A DNA stretch of 64,000 bases from Brassicibacter mesophilus (GCF_050433385.1 NZ_JBNPXI010000016.1:1-64000), one strand, 5' to 3'; positions 26,953 to 36,812 are shown, counted from the stretch's first letter. A program made the numbers and translations. The notes: generated from the sequence alone by a model not told the origin.

Positions 26953-27983
26953 ATCTTTATGCCACCCTCTCCTTTTATTATCTCACCAATAATATGACCA
27001 TCATTATGACTATCTTTTAAAAATTTTATAATGTCATCCGCATCATTCTTAGCCACAGCCATAACAATACCTATTCCCATATTGAATGTAGAGTACATCT
27101 CATCAATATCAATATTTCCTAGTTTTTTAATGTAGTTAAATATAGGAGGTATTTCTATACTGCTTCTATCAATAATCCCCATAAGACCTTCTGGTATCAT
27201 CCTAGGTATGTTTTCATAAAAACCTCCACCTGTTATATGGCTAATTCCTTTTATCTTAAACTTTTTTATAAGCTCAATTAGCGGATTAGTATAAATTCTA
27301 GTAGGCTTTATCAATTCTTCTCCAATAGTCGAGCCAAGCTCATCAATATATTGGTTAATGTCTAGCTTTTTAATATCAAATAATAGTTTTCTTACTAACG
27401 AAAAGCCGTTACTGTGTAACCCACTTGAAGGAAGTCCTATCAGTACATCTCCTTCAGTAATATCTGAACCATTTATTATGTTCTCTTTATCAACTATTCC
27501 TACGGCAAAGCCTGCTACATCATATTCACCTTCACTATACAGCCCAGGCATTTCTGCTGTTTCTCCTCCGATTAACGCACACCCTGCCTTAACGCAGCCA
27601 TTTGCTATGCCTTCTACTATTTTTGCTGCCTTCTCAGGATGTAGCTTTCCAGTAGCTATATAGTCAAGGAAAAACAATGGCTCAGCTCCTTGACACAGAA
27701 CATCATTGACACTCATAGCTACACAATCTTCACCTATTGTATCGTGCTTATCCATCATAAAAGCTATCATAAGCTTTGTTCCAACCCCATCAGTTCCTGA
27801 AACTAATACTGGCTCATCATATCTATCTTTATCAATAGAGAAGAGACCTCCAAAACCGCCTAACCCAGATAGAACTCCACTAGTAAATGTTTTGTTAACA
27901 TGCTGCTTCATAAGCTTGACTGCTTCATAGCCTGCATGCACGTCCACCCCTGAATTTTTATAGGTTATTTTTTCATTATCCAT
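26940..27983 (-). CDS. purM: phosphoribosylformylglycinamidine cyclo-ligase
   Basis: 347 aa AIRS-family enzyme: TYKNSGVDVHAGYEAV at the start, LVSGTDGVGTKL near 60, CVAMSVNDVLCQGAEPLFFLDY near 87, GGETAEMPGLY near 137, HITGGGFYENIPRM near 248. Closes the imidazole ring to give AIR. Sits between purF (14-base gap) and purN (overlap). Confidence 0.97.
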   Translation of the reverse strand: MDNEKITYKNSGVDVHAGYEAVKLMKQHVNKTFTSGVLSGLGGFGGLFSIDKDRYDEPVLVSGTDGVGTKLMIAFMMDKHDTIGEDCVAMSVNDVLCQGAEPLFFLDYIATGKLHPEKAAKIVEGIANGCVKAGCALIGGETAEMPGLYSEGEYDVAGFAVGIVDKENIINGSDITEGDVLIGLPSSGLHSNGFSLVRKLLFDIKKLDINQYIDELGSTIGEELIKPTRIYTNPLIELIKKFKIKGISHITGGGFYENIPRMIPEGLMGIIDRSSIEIPPIFNYIKKLGNIDIDEMYSTFNMGIGIVMAVAKNDADDIIKFLKDSHNDGHIIGEIIKGEGGIKICHK

Positions 27984-27997
27984 GATACCGCCTCCTA

Positions 27998-29395
27998 TTA
28001 TTCTATACGTTCTCTGGGAATTTCCATTGGATAATCTCCGCTAAAGCACGCAGTACAGTATCCGACATTTTTTCCAGTAGATCTCACAAGTCCTTCTTGT
28101 GATAAATATCCTAAACTATCTGCATTTACCATGTCTCTAATTTCTTCTATGCTTTTGTTGGCTCCAACAAGATGTCTCCTATTTGGAGTATCAATTCCAA
28201 AATAGCATGAATATTTAACCGGTGGTGAACTAACCCTTAAGTGAACTTCTTTGGCTCCTGCATTTTTAAGCATGTCAACTATTCTTCTACTAGTCGTTCC
28301 TCTTACTATTGAATCATCTACTAATATTACTCTTTTTCCTTCAATGTTTTCCTTCAAAACATTTAGCTTAAGCCTTACTCCTTGTTCTCTAAGTGCCTGA
28401 TTTGGTTGAATAAATGTTCTACCCACATATTTGTTTTTTATTAGTCCTATACTATAAGGAATTCCTGATTCTTCTGCATATCCTATTGCGGCAGATGTAC
28501 CAGAGTCAGGTACGGAAACAACCACATCTGCCTCTACTGGGTATTCTCTTGCTAGTATTTTTCCTGCTTCTTTTCTTGCTGCATACACTCCTATATCATC
28601 TATTTTACTATCCGGTCTTGCGAAATAAATAATTTCGAATATGCAAAGTCTTTTTTTACACCATTTATCATTAAAGATGCTTTGAACACCATTTTCATCT
28701 ATAATAACCATCTCGCCAGGTTCAATATCTCTTACGAATTCAGCGCCCATAGTGTCTAACGCGCAGCTTTCAGAGGCCAAAACATATCCATCATTTATCT
28801 TTCCTAAGCATAGTGGCCTTATCCCTTGATTATCTCGTACACCTATCAGCTTGTTATCTGTTAATATTACCAAAGCATATGAACCCTTTAATACTTCCAT
28901 AACTCTTTTTACCGCTTTTTCAATTCCGTCTTTGTGGTATCTTGCTATTAGATTGGCTACAACCTCGCTGTCATTTGTTGTCTGGAATATAACTCCTTCA
29001 TCCTCAAGTATCTCTCTTAAGCTATCAGCATTCACGAGATTTCCATTATGAGCAAGTGCAATACTTCCATTCTTATATTTTACAACTAGTGGCTGTGCAT
29101 TTGCTACAAGACTGTCTCCAGTAGTTGAATATCTAACATGTCCTATTCCTGTATTTCCCTTTAGCTCATCAAGGTTTTCTTGGGTAAATACTTCGGAAAC
29201 AAGTCCCATGTTTTTGTGATAATTAATTACACCATCCTTACTTACAGCTATTCCAGCACTTTCTTGACCTCTATGCTGTAGTGCGTAAAGTCCATAATGG
29301 ATCATATCAGATACAGTTTCTTCACTGTTCGAATATACTCCGATAACTCCACACTCTTCTTTCAATTTGTCATCAGTTATAAAAGCACTTCTCAT
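27998..29395 (-). CDS. purF: amidophosphoribosyltransferase
   Basis: 465 aa. A 14-residue propeptide precedes Cys15 (EECGVIGVY), the glutaminase nucleophile exposed by self-cleavage as in B. subtilis PurF. ALQHRGQESAGI near 39; PRPP loop VILVDDSIVRGTTSRR near 345; C-terminal Cys residues (VGYCTACFSGDYP) for the [4Fe-4S] cluster of the Bacillus-type, oxygen-labile enzyme. First committed step of the pathway. Confidence 0.97.
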   Translation of the reverse strand: MRSAFITDDKLKEECGVIGVYSNSEETVSDMIHYGLYALQHRGQESAGIAVSKDGVINYHKNMGLVSEVFTQENLDELKGNTGIGHVRYSTTGDSLVANAQPLVVKYKNGSIALAHNGNLVNADSLREILEDEGVIFQTTNDSEVVANLIARYHKDGIEKAVKRVMEVLKGSYALVILTDNKLIGVRDNQGIRPLCLGKINDGYVLASESCALDTMGAEFVRDIEPGEMVIIDENGVQSIFNDKWCKKRLCIFEIIYFARPDSKIDDIGVYAARKEAGKILAREYPVEADVVVSVPDSGTSAAIGYAEESGIPYSIGLIKNKYVGRTFIQPNQALREQGVRLKLNVLKENIEGKRVILVDDSIVRGTTSRRIVDMLKNAGAKEVHLRVSSPPVKYSCYFGIDTPNRRHLVGANKSIEEIRDMVNADSLGYLSQEGLVRSTGKNVGYCTACFSGDYPMEIPRERIE

Positions 29396-29411
29396 ATTTC
29401 CACCTCCTCTA

Positions 29412-30116
29412 TTAGGAAAGTCTTCCTAGTACTTCTTCATAAGCTTCTTCAACATCTCCTAAATCTCTTCTGAACCTATCCTTGTCAAGCTTCTTATCTG
29501 TGTCTTTATCCCAAAGTCTACATGTATCAGGTGATATCTCATCAGCTAATATAACCTTTCCATCATAAGTTCCGAATTCAAGCTTGAAATCTACAAGCTT
29601 CATATTTTTTTGACCAAAGAAATCTACCAATATTTCATTTACCTTAAGGGCATATTCTTTTATAATATCTATTTGTTCATCTGTAGCAAGCTCAATAGCT
29701 TCTATATGATATTCATTTATTATTGGGTCACCAAGCTCATCATCTTTGTAGCAAAATTCTAATACAGTGCTTTTGAGTACAGTTCCTTCTGCCAACCCAA
29801 GTCTTTTGGCTAGTGAACCTGCTGCAATATTTCTAACTATAACTTCTAATGGAAGTATTTTAACCGCTTTTACTATCATTTCTCTATCATTTATCAACTC
29901 TTCGAAGTGATTAGGTACCCCTTTTTCTTCAAGCATCTTGAAAAGCAAAGCTGACATTTTGTTGTTTACTACTCCCTTACCAACGATAGTGCCTTTCTTT
30001 TCTCCATTAAATGCAGTAGCATCATCCTTGTATTCAACTATATATCTTTTTTCATCCTCAGTTTTAAACACCTTTTTTGCTTTTCCTTCATATAACATTT
30101 CAAGCTTTTTCATCAC
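29412..30116 (-). CDS. purC: SAICAR synthetase
   Basis: 234 aa: LYEGKAKKVFKTEDE at the start, FNGEKKGTIVGKG near 38, EVIVRNIAAGSLAKRLG near 91, LVDFKLEFGTYDGKVILADEISPDTCRLWD near 177. Joins aspartate to CAIR. It follows purE by 13 bases and precedes purF by 16. Confidence 0.97.
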   Translation of the reverse strand: MMKKLEMLYEGKAKKVFKTEDEKRYIVEYKDDATAFNGEKKGTIVGKGVVNNKMSALLFKMLEEKGVPNHFEELINDREMIVKAVKILPLEVIVRNIAAGSLAKRLGLAEGTVLKSTVLEFCYKDDELGDPIINEYHIEAIELATDEQIDIIKEYALKVNEILVDFFGQKNMKLVDFKLEFGTYDGKVILADEISPDTCRLWDKDTDKKLDKDRFRRDLGDVEEAYEEVLGRLS

Positions 30117-30129
30117 TATTTCCCCCGTT

Positions 30130-30618
30130 CTATTTTAATTTTTGTTGTAATTCTATGTCTTTTTGTTCAACTTGCTCAGCCATTTTTTTTCTATATTTAA
30201 TTAGCTTTATCTTGAGTTCATCGTATTTTAATGAAAGCATCTGTACTGCTAGAATGGCTGCATTTTCAGCTCCATCTATAGCTACAGTGGCAACTGGTAT
30301 TCCTTTTGGCATCTGTACAATTGACAATAATGAGTCTAAACCATCAAGTGTAGATGATTTAATAGGAAGTCCAATAACAGGAATAGTGGTTACCGCTGCC
30401 AATACTCCACCAAGATGAGCTGCTTTTCCTGCTGCAGCTATTATTACTTCAATCCCTTTATCTTCAGCGCTTTTACCAAATTCAACTGCTTTATCTGGAG
30501 TTCTGTGGGCAGATATAACTCTTACCTCTGTATCAACTCCAAACTCCTTCAGTATTCTAAGACCTCTTTCTACTACTAGTAAATCTGAATCGCTACCCAT
30601 AACTATAGCAACCTTCAT
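30130..30618 (-). CDS. purE: N5-carboxyaminoimidazole ribonucleotide mutase
   Basis: 162 aa class I PurE: VAIVMGSDSDL at the start, RVISAHRTPDKAVEF near 40, IIAAAGKAAHLGGVLAA near 67, GLPIKSSTLDGLDSLLSIVQMPKGIPV near 101. The start is ATG 30618 with AAAGGGG 8 bases upstream; the longer frame to 30672 adds 18 residues not found in the family. No purK is present nearby. Confidence 0.96.
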   Translation of the reverse strand: MKVAIVMGSDSDLLVVERGLRILKEFGVDTEVRVISAHRTPDKAVEFGKSAEDKGIEVIIAAAGKAAHLGGVLAAVTTIPVIGLPIKSSTLDGLDSLLSIVQMPKGIPVATVAIDGAENAAILAVQMLSLKYDELKIKLIKYRKKMAEQVEQKDIELQQKLK

Positions 30619-30856
30619 AACTATCCCCTTTCTATTTATATAAATTTGGTTTGGTACATGGAATATAAACAAAATAGAACGTTCATACGATGAAGATTTT
30701 GAGAAAACTATTAGGTAAATACAGTGAAACTTAATTCAGATGGAATCTTCTCTCCAGCTGAATTATAGTTGAACCAATCTAGGAACTATGCGATTGATGA
30801 AGAAGCTAAGTGACTTACAACAAATCGAAGATTTGTGTAATTTCCAATCAAGATGG
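30619..30856 (-). other. 238-base spacer between purL and purE with two stem-loops
   Basis: No coding frame. Contains AATTCAG / CTGAATT (30733-30739, 30758-30764) and ACAAATC-GAA-GATTTGT (30820-30836). No strong T run, so these could be mRNA processing signals that set the level of the downstream pur genes; no clear internal promoter seen. Confidence 0.4.
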
Positions 30857-33800
30857 TTATCTAAAATAGTCAATTCCCGCTTTAAATAGCTTCTGATCCT
30901 TGTTTCCTGGAACATTTCTGCATACATTTAGTCCAACTCTTTCTGAGTGTCCCATTTTCCCAAGTACTCTTCCATCAGGACTTGTGATTCCCTCTATACA
31001 TCCTATTGAACCATTAGGGTTATATTCACCATCGTAGCTTGGAGTGCCGTTTAAGTCCACATACTGTGTTGCTATCTGTCCATTCTGTGTCATTTTCATC
31101 AGTTCATTCTCATCAGCAACAAATCTTCCTTCACCATGAGATATGGCAATAGTATGCATATCTCCAACTTTTACATTGTTAAACCAAGGTGATACGTCTG
31201 ATACTACTTTTGTCTGTACCATACGAGAAATATGTCTGCCTATTTTGTTAAACGTTAACGTTGGACTATTTTCATTTAGTTCAGTAATCTCTCCATAAGG
31301 TACGAGTCCAAGCTTAATAAGTGCCTGAAATCCATTACATATACCAATCATTAATCCATCTCTATGTTTTAGCATATTCATAACTGATTCTTTTATATAT
31401 GGGTTTCTAAACACTGTTGCTATGAATTTTCCTGAACCATCTGGTTCATCTCCAGCACTAAATCCTCCCGGCAAAGCTATAATCTGAGAATTATCTATTA
31501 TCTGCTTCATAGCCTGTATGGACTGCTCTACATCTGAAGGTGATAAATTCCTAAATACGAGCGTTTGAACATCTCCACCAGCATTTTCAAAAGCCTTTGC
31601 TGTATCATATTCACAGTTTGTTCCCGGAAAAACTGGGATAAATATTCTTGGTTTTACAATATTAACTCTTGCTTTAGCTTTACTTACTTTTTGATAACAT
31701 GTACCGTTAGGCTGTCCTGTAATGCTCTGTTTCATTGGAAAAACTTCATTTAGTGGCTCTATCCAAGCTTGTATCGCAGCTTCTAGTTCTATCTCAGCAT
31801 TATTTATATTTATTACTTGCTTCTGTTGCGTAAGTCCAAGGATTTTATATTCTATTTCATCAAATAGCTCTGATAATTTATGTTTTCTATCAATCTCTAA
31901 TATCACTGTGCCATAATCAGCAATGAATAAATCATTCTTGCTTAAGGTCTTAGTAAATTTTATGCCTATTTTATTACCAAAACACATTTTACTTATTGCT
32001 GCTGCTATTCCGCCTATACCAACTGTATTTGCAGATAAAACTTTTCCTTGCTGTATAAGCTGATATATCTTAGAAAAGTTTCTATCTAAAGCTTCAAAAT
32101 CAGGCAATCCATTTTCTTTTCTTCTTACCTTTATCAATACAACATTACTATCAATACCTTTGAACTCTTGAGATATCGTTTTATCAGCATCTCCAGTAGT
32201 CACTGCAAAACTTACTAAAGTTGGAGGAACATTGATGTCATTAAATGTTCCTGACATACTGTCTTTTCCTCCTATAGCAGGTATTTGAAGCTCATTCTGT
32301 GCATAAAATGCTCCTAGTAATGCACTAAATGGCTTGCCCCATTTTGCTTTATCCTTTCCTAGCTTTTCAAAGTATTCTTGAAGTGTAAGTCTTATCTTCT
32401 TGTGATTTCCTCCTAGTGCTACTACCTTCGCAACCGAATCAACTACAGCGTACAATGCTCCGTGGAAAGGACTCCAGCTCGAAAGCTTAGGATCAAAACC
32501 ATATGTCATGAGTGTACAAGTATTTGTATCACCTTTTGTCAAAGGTATTTTAGCAGCCATGCCTAAAGTCGGTGTCAATTGATATTTTCCCCCAAAAGGC
32601 ATTAGTACAGTTCCTGCCCCTATAGTACTATCAAATCTTTCAACCAAGCCTTTTTGACATGCTACATTCAGATCTTCCAAGTTTTTAAGCCATAATTTAT
32701 TGATATCAGCTTCATTATTATTTACTGCGTTTGGTAAGCATTCAAAATAGCATTTTCCTGTAGGCTCTTTTATATATACATCTGTCTTTTGCTTAACTCC
32801 ATTAGTATTCAAGAAATCTCTACTGATATCAAGAATAATCGTGCCATTCCATCTCATTTTTAATCTATTGTCTTCCGTAACCGTTGCAACTACTGAAGCC
32901 TCTAAATTTTCTTCCCTAGTGCATTTTCTCAATATTCCTAAATTATCTTTATCTATAACTACTGCCATTCTTTCTTGAGATTCTGATATGGCTAATTCTG
33001 TACCATCAAGACCTTCATATTTTTTAGGAACCATATCTAGGTTTATCTCGAGACTATCTGCCAATTCACCTATGGCTACTGAAACTCCTCCTGCACCAAA
33101 GTCGTTGCATCTTTTAACTATTTTGCTGAATTCAGAGTTTCTGAAAAGTCTTTGAAGCTTTCTCTCTGTGGGAGGATTACCTTTTTGTACCTCTGCACCA
33201 CAGTTTAATATTGATTCTTCTGTATGAGCCTTTGATGAGCCTGTAGCACCTCCACATCCATCTCGTCCAGTTTTCCCACCTATCAGTACAACTAAATCTC
33301 CTTGTTTAGGCACTTCTCTAACCACATTTCCCTTTGGCACTGCTGCTACTACTGCACCTATCTCCATTCTTTTTGCTACATATCCTTCATCATATATTTC
33401 AGCTACCTGACCTGTAGCAAGTCCTATCTGGTTTCCATAAGAGCTATAACCTCTTGCAGCCTCTGTTGTAATCTTTCTTTGAGGAAGCTTGCCAGGTATA
33501 GTGTCTTCTACCCTTGCTCTAGGGTCACCACTGCCTGTAACTCTCATAGCCTGATAAACATAAGATCTTCCTGATAGTGGGTCTCTTATGGCTCCTCCTA
33601 AACATGTAGCTGCTCCTCCAAATGGTTCTATTTCTGTAGGATGGTTATGTGTTTCATTTTTAAACATCACAAGCCATTCTTCATCATTTCCATTAACGTC
33701 TACATTTACATTGATGCTGCATGCATTTATTTCTTCTGATACATCTAAGTCATCTAAAAGTCCTTTTTTTCTTAGCTTTTTCATAGCCAATACTGCTATA

Positions 33801-34630
33801 TCCATAAGGCATATATCTTTGATCTCATCACCATAGACATATTCTCTTGATTTTAAATACTCGTCATATGCAATTTTTACTACATCGCCATATTTTCCAT
33901 TATCAACGTCTACTGACCCTATCTTTGTTTGAAAGGTAGTGTGTCTACAGTGATCAGACCAATATGTGTCTATAACCTTTAACTCGGTTAAAGATGGGTT
34001 TCTTTTCTCAGTATTTTTAAAGTAATCCTGACAAAATTCCAAATCTTCAATACTCATTGCAAATCCCATATTTTTTCTTAATACTTCTAGTTCATCCATA
34101 GTTTTGTCAATAAATCCTTCAACTATAGAAACTTCTTTAGGGGTTTCAAATTTATCTTCTATTAAGTCTGGTTTTTCAAGTAATGCTTTCCTAGAGTCAA
34201 CTGGATTTATACAGTAATTCTTAACTTTGATAAATTCATCGTCTGTGATATCTCCATTTAACACTATAACCTTTGCTGTTTTAACTATTGGTCTTTCCTT
34301 TTCAGAAATAATCTGAATGCATTGCGCTGCTGAATCAGCTCTTTGGTCATATTGTCCAGGAAGATATTCTATAGCAAGCACCTTATCTTTTTTATCTATT
34401 TCAAGGTTTTCTTCATAGACATCATCAACATTAATCTCTGAAAAAATAAGTTCTACCGCTTTACGATAATCTTCGTCTGATACACCTGAGAGATCGTATC
34501 TATTTATAATTCTCACTTTAACAAGACCATTCATTCCTAAGTTTTGTTTTAATTCCATACATAAATGTTCGGCTTCTATATTAAATCCTTCTTTTTTTTC
34601 AACAAATACCCTTCGTACATCTCTATTCAT
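30857..34630 (-). CDS. purL: phosphoribosylformylglycinamidine synthase, single-chain
   Basis: 1257 aa large PurL as in proteobacteria and many clostridia, not the three-part PurSQL of Bacillus. N-terminal PurS-like part (1-150), AIRS-type domains with YWSDHCRHTTF near 230, FKNETHNHPTEIEPFGGAATC near 328 and GGKDSMSGTF near 790, and a C-terminal glutamine amidotransferase (about 1000-1257) with nucleophile in IGICNGFQAL and a late ISHGEGRF. Converts FGAR to FGAM. First gene after the tandem riboswitch, so its transcription gates the whole operon. Confidence 0.97.
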   Translation of the reverse strand: MNRDVRRVFVEKKEGFNIEAEHLCMELKQNLGMNGLVKVRIINRYDLSGVSDEDYRKAVELIFSEINVDDVYEENLEIDKKDKVLAIEYLPGQYDQRADSAAQCIQIISEKERPIVKTAKVIVLNGDITDDEFIKVKNYCINPVDSRKALLEKPDLIEDKFETPKEVSIVEGFIDKTMDELEVLRKNMGFAMSIEDLEFCQDYFKNTEKRNPSLTELKVIDTYWSDHCRHTTFQTKIGSVDVDNGKYGDVVKIAYDEYLKSREYVYGDEIKDICLMDIAVLAMKKLRKKGLLDDLDVSEEINACSINVNVDVNGNDEEWLVMFKNETHNHPTEIEPFGGAATCLGGAIRDPLSGRSYVYQAMRVTGSGDPRARVEDTIPGKLPQRKITTEAARGYSSYGNQIGLATGQVAEIYDEGYVAKRMEIGAVVAAVPKGNVVREVPKQGDLVVLIGGKTGRDGCGGATGSSKAHTEESILNCGAEVQKGNPPTERKLQRLFRNSEFSKIVKRCNDFGAGGVSVAIGELADSLEINLDMVPKKYEGLDGTELAISESQERMAVVIDKDNLGILRKCTREENLEASVVATVTEDNRLKMRWNGTIILDISRDFLNTNGVKQKTDVYIKEPTGKCYFECLPNAVNNNEADINKLWLKNLEDLNVACQKGLVERFDSTIGAGTVLMPFGGKYQLTPTLGMAAKIPLTKGDTNTCTLMTYGFDPKLSSWSPFHGALYAVVDSVAKVVALGGNHKKIRLTLQEYFEKLGKDKAKWGKPFSALLGAFYAQNELQIPAIGGKDSMSGTFNDINVPPTLVSFAVTTGDADKTISQEFKGIDSNVVLIKVRRKENGLPDFEALDRNFSKIYQLIQQGKVLSANTVGIGGIAAAISKMCFGNKIGIKFTKTLSKNDLFIADYGTVILEIDRKHKLSELFDEIEYKILGLTQQKQVININNAEIELEAAIQAWIEPLNEVFPMKQSITGQPNGTCYQKVSKAKARVNIVKPRIFIPVFPGTNCEYDTAKAFENAGGDVQTLVFRNLSPSDVEQSIQAMKQIIDNSQIIALPGGFSAGDEPDGSGKFIATVFRNPYIKESVMNMLKHRDGLMIGICNGFQALIKLGLVPYGEITELNENSPTLTFNKIGRHISRMVQTKVVSDVSPWFNNVKVGDMHTIAISHGEGRFVADENELMKMTQNGQIATQYVDLNGTPSYDGEYNPNGSIGCIEGITSPDGRVLGKMGHSERVGLNVCRNVPGNKDQKLFKAGIDYFR

Positions 34631-34646
34631 CGTAGCACCACCCTCT

Positions 34647-34704
34647 AAAAAAATAGGCCCGGGCAGAGTAAGCTCACTACAAGTGAAACCTACCCGCCCG
34701 GGCT
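34647..34704 (-). terminator. riboswitch-controlled intrinsic terminator before purL
   Basis: On the minus strand GCCCGGGC (34703-34696) pairs with GCCCGGGC (34664-34657) around a long inner stem, followed by TTTTTTT (34653-34647). The 5' arm GCCCGGGC is also the 3' part of the ykkC-type aptamer, so ligand binding and termination compete for it. Confidence 0.9.
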
Positions 34705-34798
34705 TTTATCCCCTAGGTGTAATATTATCGAAATAATATCTGTACCGCTTGGACCAGACAAAAAGACAAAAGCCTTCTCCGGAACCCTAGGCACACTT
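34690..34798 (-). ncRNA. ykkC subtype 2 riboswitch, PRPP-sensing by context
   Basis: The minus strand shows the conserved ykkC-RNA blocks in order: GTGCCTAGGGTTCCGG, then CTGGTCCAAGCGGTACAG, then ACACCTAGGGGAT and AAAAGCCCGGGC. Subclasses of ykkC bind guanidine, ppGpp or PRPP. Position behind a guanine aptamer and before purL matches the published tandem guanine-PRPP arrangement, where PRPP prevents termination and turns on purine synthesis. The ligand is inferred from context, not from individual base identities. Confidence 0.9.
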
Positions 34799-34871
34799 TC
34801 ACCCATAGTCAAGTGATTCACGGTCACTTGGTAGAGACTTCTCAGCCATATTCTGAGATTTATATGGGCTC
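34799..34871 (-). ncRNA. purine (guanine-class) riboswitch aptamer
   Basis: Minus strand: P1 CCCAT / ATGGG; P2 TCTCAG / CTGAGA closing loop AATATGG; junction GTCTCTACC; P3 AAGTGA / TCACTT with loop CCGTGAA; then GACTATGGGTG. The specificity base in GACTATG is C, as in guanine aptamers (U in adenine ones). It begins about 20 bases after the predicted transcription start. Guanine binding should favour the off state of the tandem switch. Confidence 0.93.
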
Positions 34872-34895
34872 ATATCAAGTTTTTCTGATACTTAA

Positions 34896-34924
34896 ATCAT
34901 AACAGCAAAAAACCCGATAGTCAA
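34896..34924 (-). promoter_or_regulatory. sigma-A promoter of the pur operon
   Basis: Minus strand TTGACT (34924-34919), 17-base spacer, TATGAT (34901-34896). Transcription would start near 34889, directly before the guanine aptamer. The rest of the gap up to 35048 is A/T-rich with no further feature seen. Confidence 0.85.
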
Positions 34925-35048
34925 TAGATTTTACGAATTTTTAACACAAATTTTTATTTATAGTTTGTGTATAAGTGTATTATTTTTTTATATTTCGTAG
35001 TATAGTTCGTTTTTGAACATTTTTACTATATTATATCTATGTTTTTAT

Positions 35049-36236
35049 CTATAATATAGCTATTGCCTTCTCCATTCTGTCCATTCCTTCTTTAATATTC
35101 TCCAAAGAATTAGCATATGAAATACGAATATTGTTCGGTGCTTCAAATGCTATACCTGGTACAACAGCTATATGAGCCTCTTCTAAAAGGAATTTAGCGA
35201 TATCTATTGAGTCCTTAAGTACCTGATTCTTGTATTTTCTTCCATAAAGAGCTGATACTTCTGGCATGAGATAAAATGCTCCCTTTGCTTCTGCACACTT
35301 TATACCTTCTATATCATTAAGTCTTTGTATTAGATATTCTCTTCTCTTAGCATATTCTTGTCTCATATGTTCGATAGAATCTTGAGGTCCTAATAATGCT
35401 TCAACTGCTGCTCTTTGAGCAATAGAGTTTGGAGCGGAAGTCATATGTCCTTGCGTATCACACATTCCTTTTATTATATCTCTTGGCCCTGCTGCATACC
35501 CAAGCCTCCAGCCTGTCATTGCATATGCCTTTGAAAACCCGTTTATTATAATAGTTTTCTCCTTTATTTCATCTGAAAATGAAGCTATAGATATATGTTT
35601 TTCTCCGTCATATATGAGTTTTTCATATATTTCATCAGATATAATATAAAAGTTATGTTTTACAGCCAACTCACCAAGCTGTCTCAACTGTTCTTCAGAA
35701 TATACTGCTCCAGTAGGGTTGTTGGGAGTATTGATAATAATTGCTTTCGTCTTTTCTGTAATTGCTTGTTTTATTTTATCTATATCAAGAATAAATCCGT
35801 TTTTTTCATCAGTTGGTACAAGTACAGGCTTTGCTTCTGCAAGCTTAACCATTTCAATATAGCTCACCCAGCAAGGAGTTAATAAAATAACCTCGTCATT
35901 TGCATCGCATATTGTAAGCATAGTATTCATTAGTGATTGTTTTGCTCCATTTGAAACTATTATTTGATTAGGTAAATATTCAACATTATTATCATTTTTA
36001 AGCTTTTTACATACTGCTTCTCTAAGCTCTAGTATCCCTGCAACAACTGTGTATTTAGTGAATCCATCATCTAATGCTTTTTTTGCTGCATCTATTATAT
36101 TTTGAGGAGTATTAAAATCTGGTTCTCCTATACTAAAGTTTTTTATATCTATTCCTTCTCTTTTCAATTCCGCAATCTTATCAGACAGTCCTATAGTCAT
36201 TGATGGTATCATGTTTTTTATTCTTTTACTTAACAT
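35049..36236 (-). CDS. class I pyridoxal-phosphate aminotransferase (aspartate-aminotransferase-like)
   Basis: 395 aa fold type I enzyme: FSIGEPDFNTP near 39, SNGAKQSLMNT near 95, NTPNNPTGAVYS near 170, ISDEIYEKLIYDG near 200 and the PLP-lysine in NGFSKAYAMTGWRLGY near 232. Ends with an Arg (NNIRISYANS) that binds substrate carboxylate. Likely aspartate or broad amino-acid specificity. It is next to, but outside, the repeat-bounded island that follows. Confidence 0.93.
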   Translation of the reverse strand: MLSKRIKNMIPSMTIGLSDKIAELKREGIDIKNFSIGEPDFNTPQNIIDAAKKALDDGFTKYTVVAGILELREAVCKKLKNDNNVEYLPNQIIVSNGAKQSLMNTMLTICDANDEVILLTPCWVSYIEMVKLAEAKPVLVPTDEKNGFILDIDKIKQAITEKTKAIIINTPNNPTGAVYSEEQLRQLGELAVKHNFYIISDEIYEKLIYDGEKHISIASFSDEIKEKTIIINGFSKAYAMTGWRLGYAAGPRDIIKGMCDTQGHMTSAPNSIAQRAAVEALLGPQDSIEHMRQEYAKRREYLIQRLNDIEGIKCAEAKGAFYLMPEVSALYGRKYKNQVLKDSIDIAKFLLEEAHIAVVPGIAFEAPNNIRISYANSLENIKEGMDRMEKAIAIL

Positions 36237-36349
36237 CCTACTTCCTCCTTAAAATTACTGTATTTAACTATTAATATTATAATATTATTTACAAAAATGA
36301 AATATTTTTTGTTAATATATTTAACATTTTACTTAAAGTATATGAAATT

Positions 36350-36367
36350 ACCGCCTAATTAGGCGGT
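36350..36367. repeat. 18-bp perfect palindrome
   Basis: ACCGCCTAATTAGGCGGT, partly inside direct repeat copy A. The matching site at 52511 keeps only the right half, the left half having been replaced by the IS3 end. It may be the old terminator stem of the HAD phosphatase gene. Confidence 0.75.
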
Positions 36368-36395
36368 ATTTTCATACTTACTATTTTACTGAACT
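36357..36395. repeat. 39-bp direct repeat, copy A (left edge of island)
   Basis: Matches 52511-52549 at 37 of 39 bases (differences at the 8th and 19th bases). Begins AATTAGG and ends TACTGAACT. Immediately to its right starts a truncated IS1595 transposase. Confidence 0.85.
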
Positions 36396-36798
36396 TATAT
36401 GTAAAGGAAGAATAAAGCATACAGATTTAGAAAGGCTCTTTACTGGTATGATTGATGATGAAGCCATCCTGTGTACTGACTCCCATAAGAGTTATATTAA
36501 ATTCGCACAAAATTTAGGTATAGAACTTCAACAAATTAAACGTGGTAAGCATAAGGAAGATATATATCATATACAACATATTAACGCTTTTCATAGTAAA
36601 CTCAAAAAGTGGATGAATAGGTTTAATGGTGTTGCAACTAAATACCTTGCTAACTATATGTATTGGTTTAAATGGCTTGAAATCTTCAATGCCAAGAAAG
36701 ATACTATAAAGAGCAAAAGTTTATTGGTACAATCTTATACCTCTCATACTGACACAAAATTAAAGGATTTTAGGTTTAGAGAAGCAATATATGTATAA
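36391..36798 (+). pseudogene. IS1595-family (ISXO2-like) transposase, C-terminal fragment
   Basis: The open frame from 36391 encodes ELICKGRIKHTDLERLF, then ILCTDSHKSYIKFAQ, HIQHINAFHSKLKKWM and GVATKYLANYMYWF, the C-terminal half of the DDE domain of IS1595-type transposases. The N-terminal half is missing: the frame begins right where direct repeat copy A ends. No start codon with a ribosome site and no IS ends were seen, so it is a dead remnant. Confidence 0.85.
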
Positions 36799-36812
36799 CT
36801 TATGTAAGATAT

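Noticed and set aside
35595..35882. 95-residue plus-strand frame inside the aminotransferase gene
   Set aside because: Antisense shadow with no ribosome site; the minus-strand gene has all PLP motifs.
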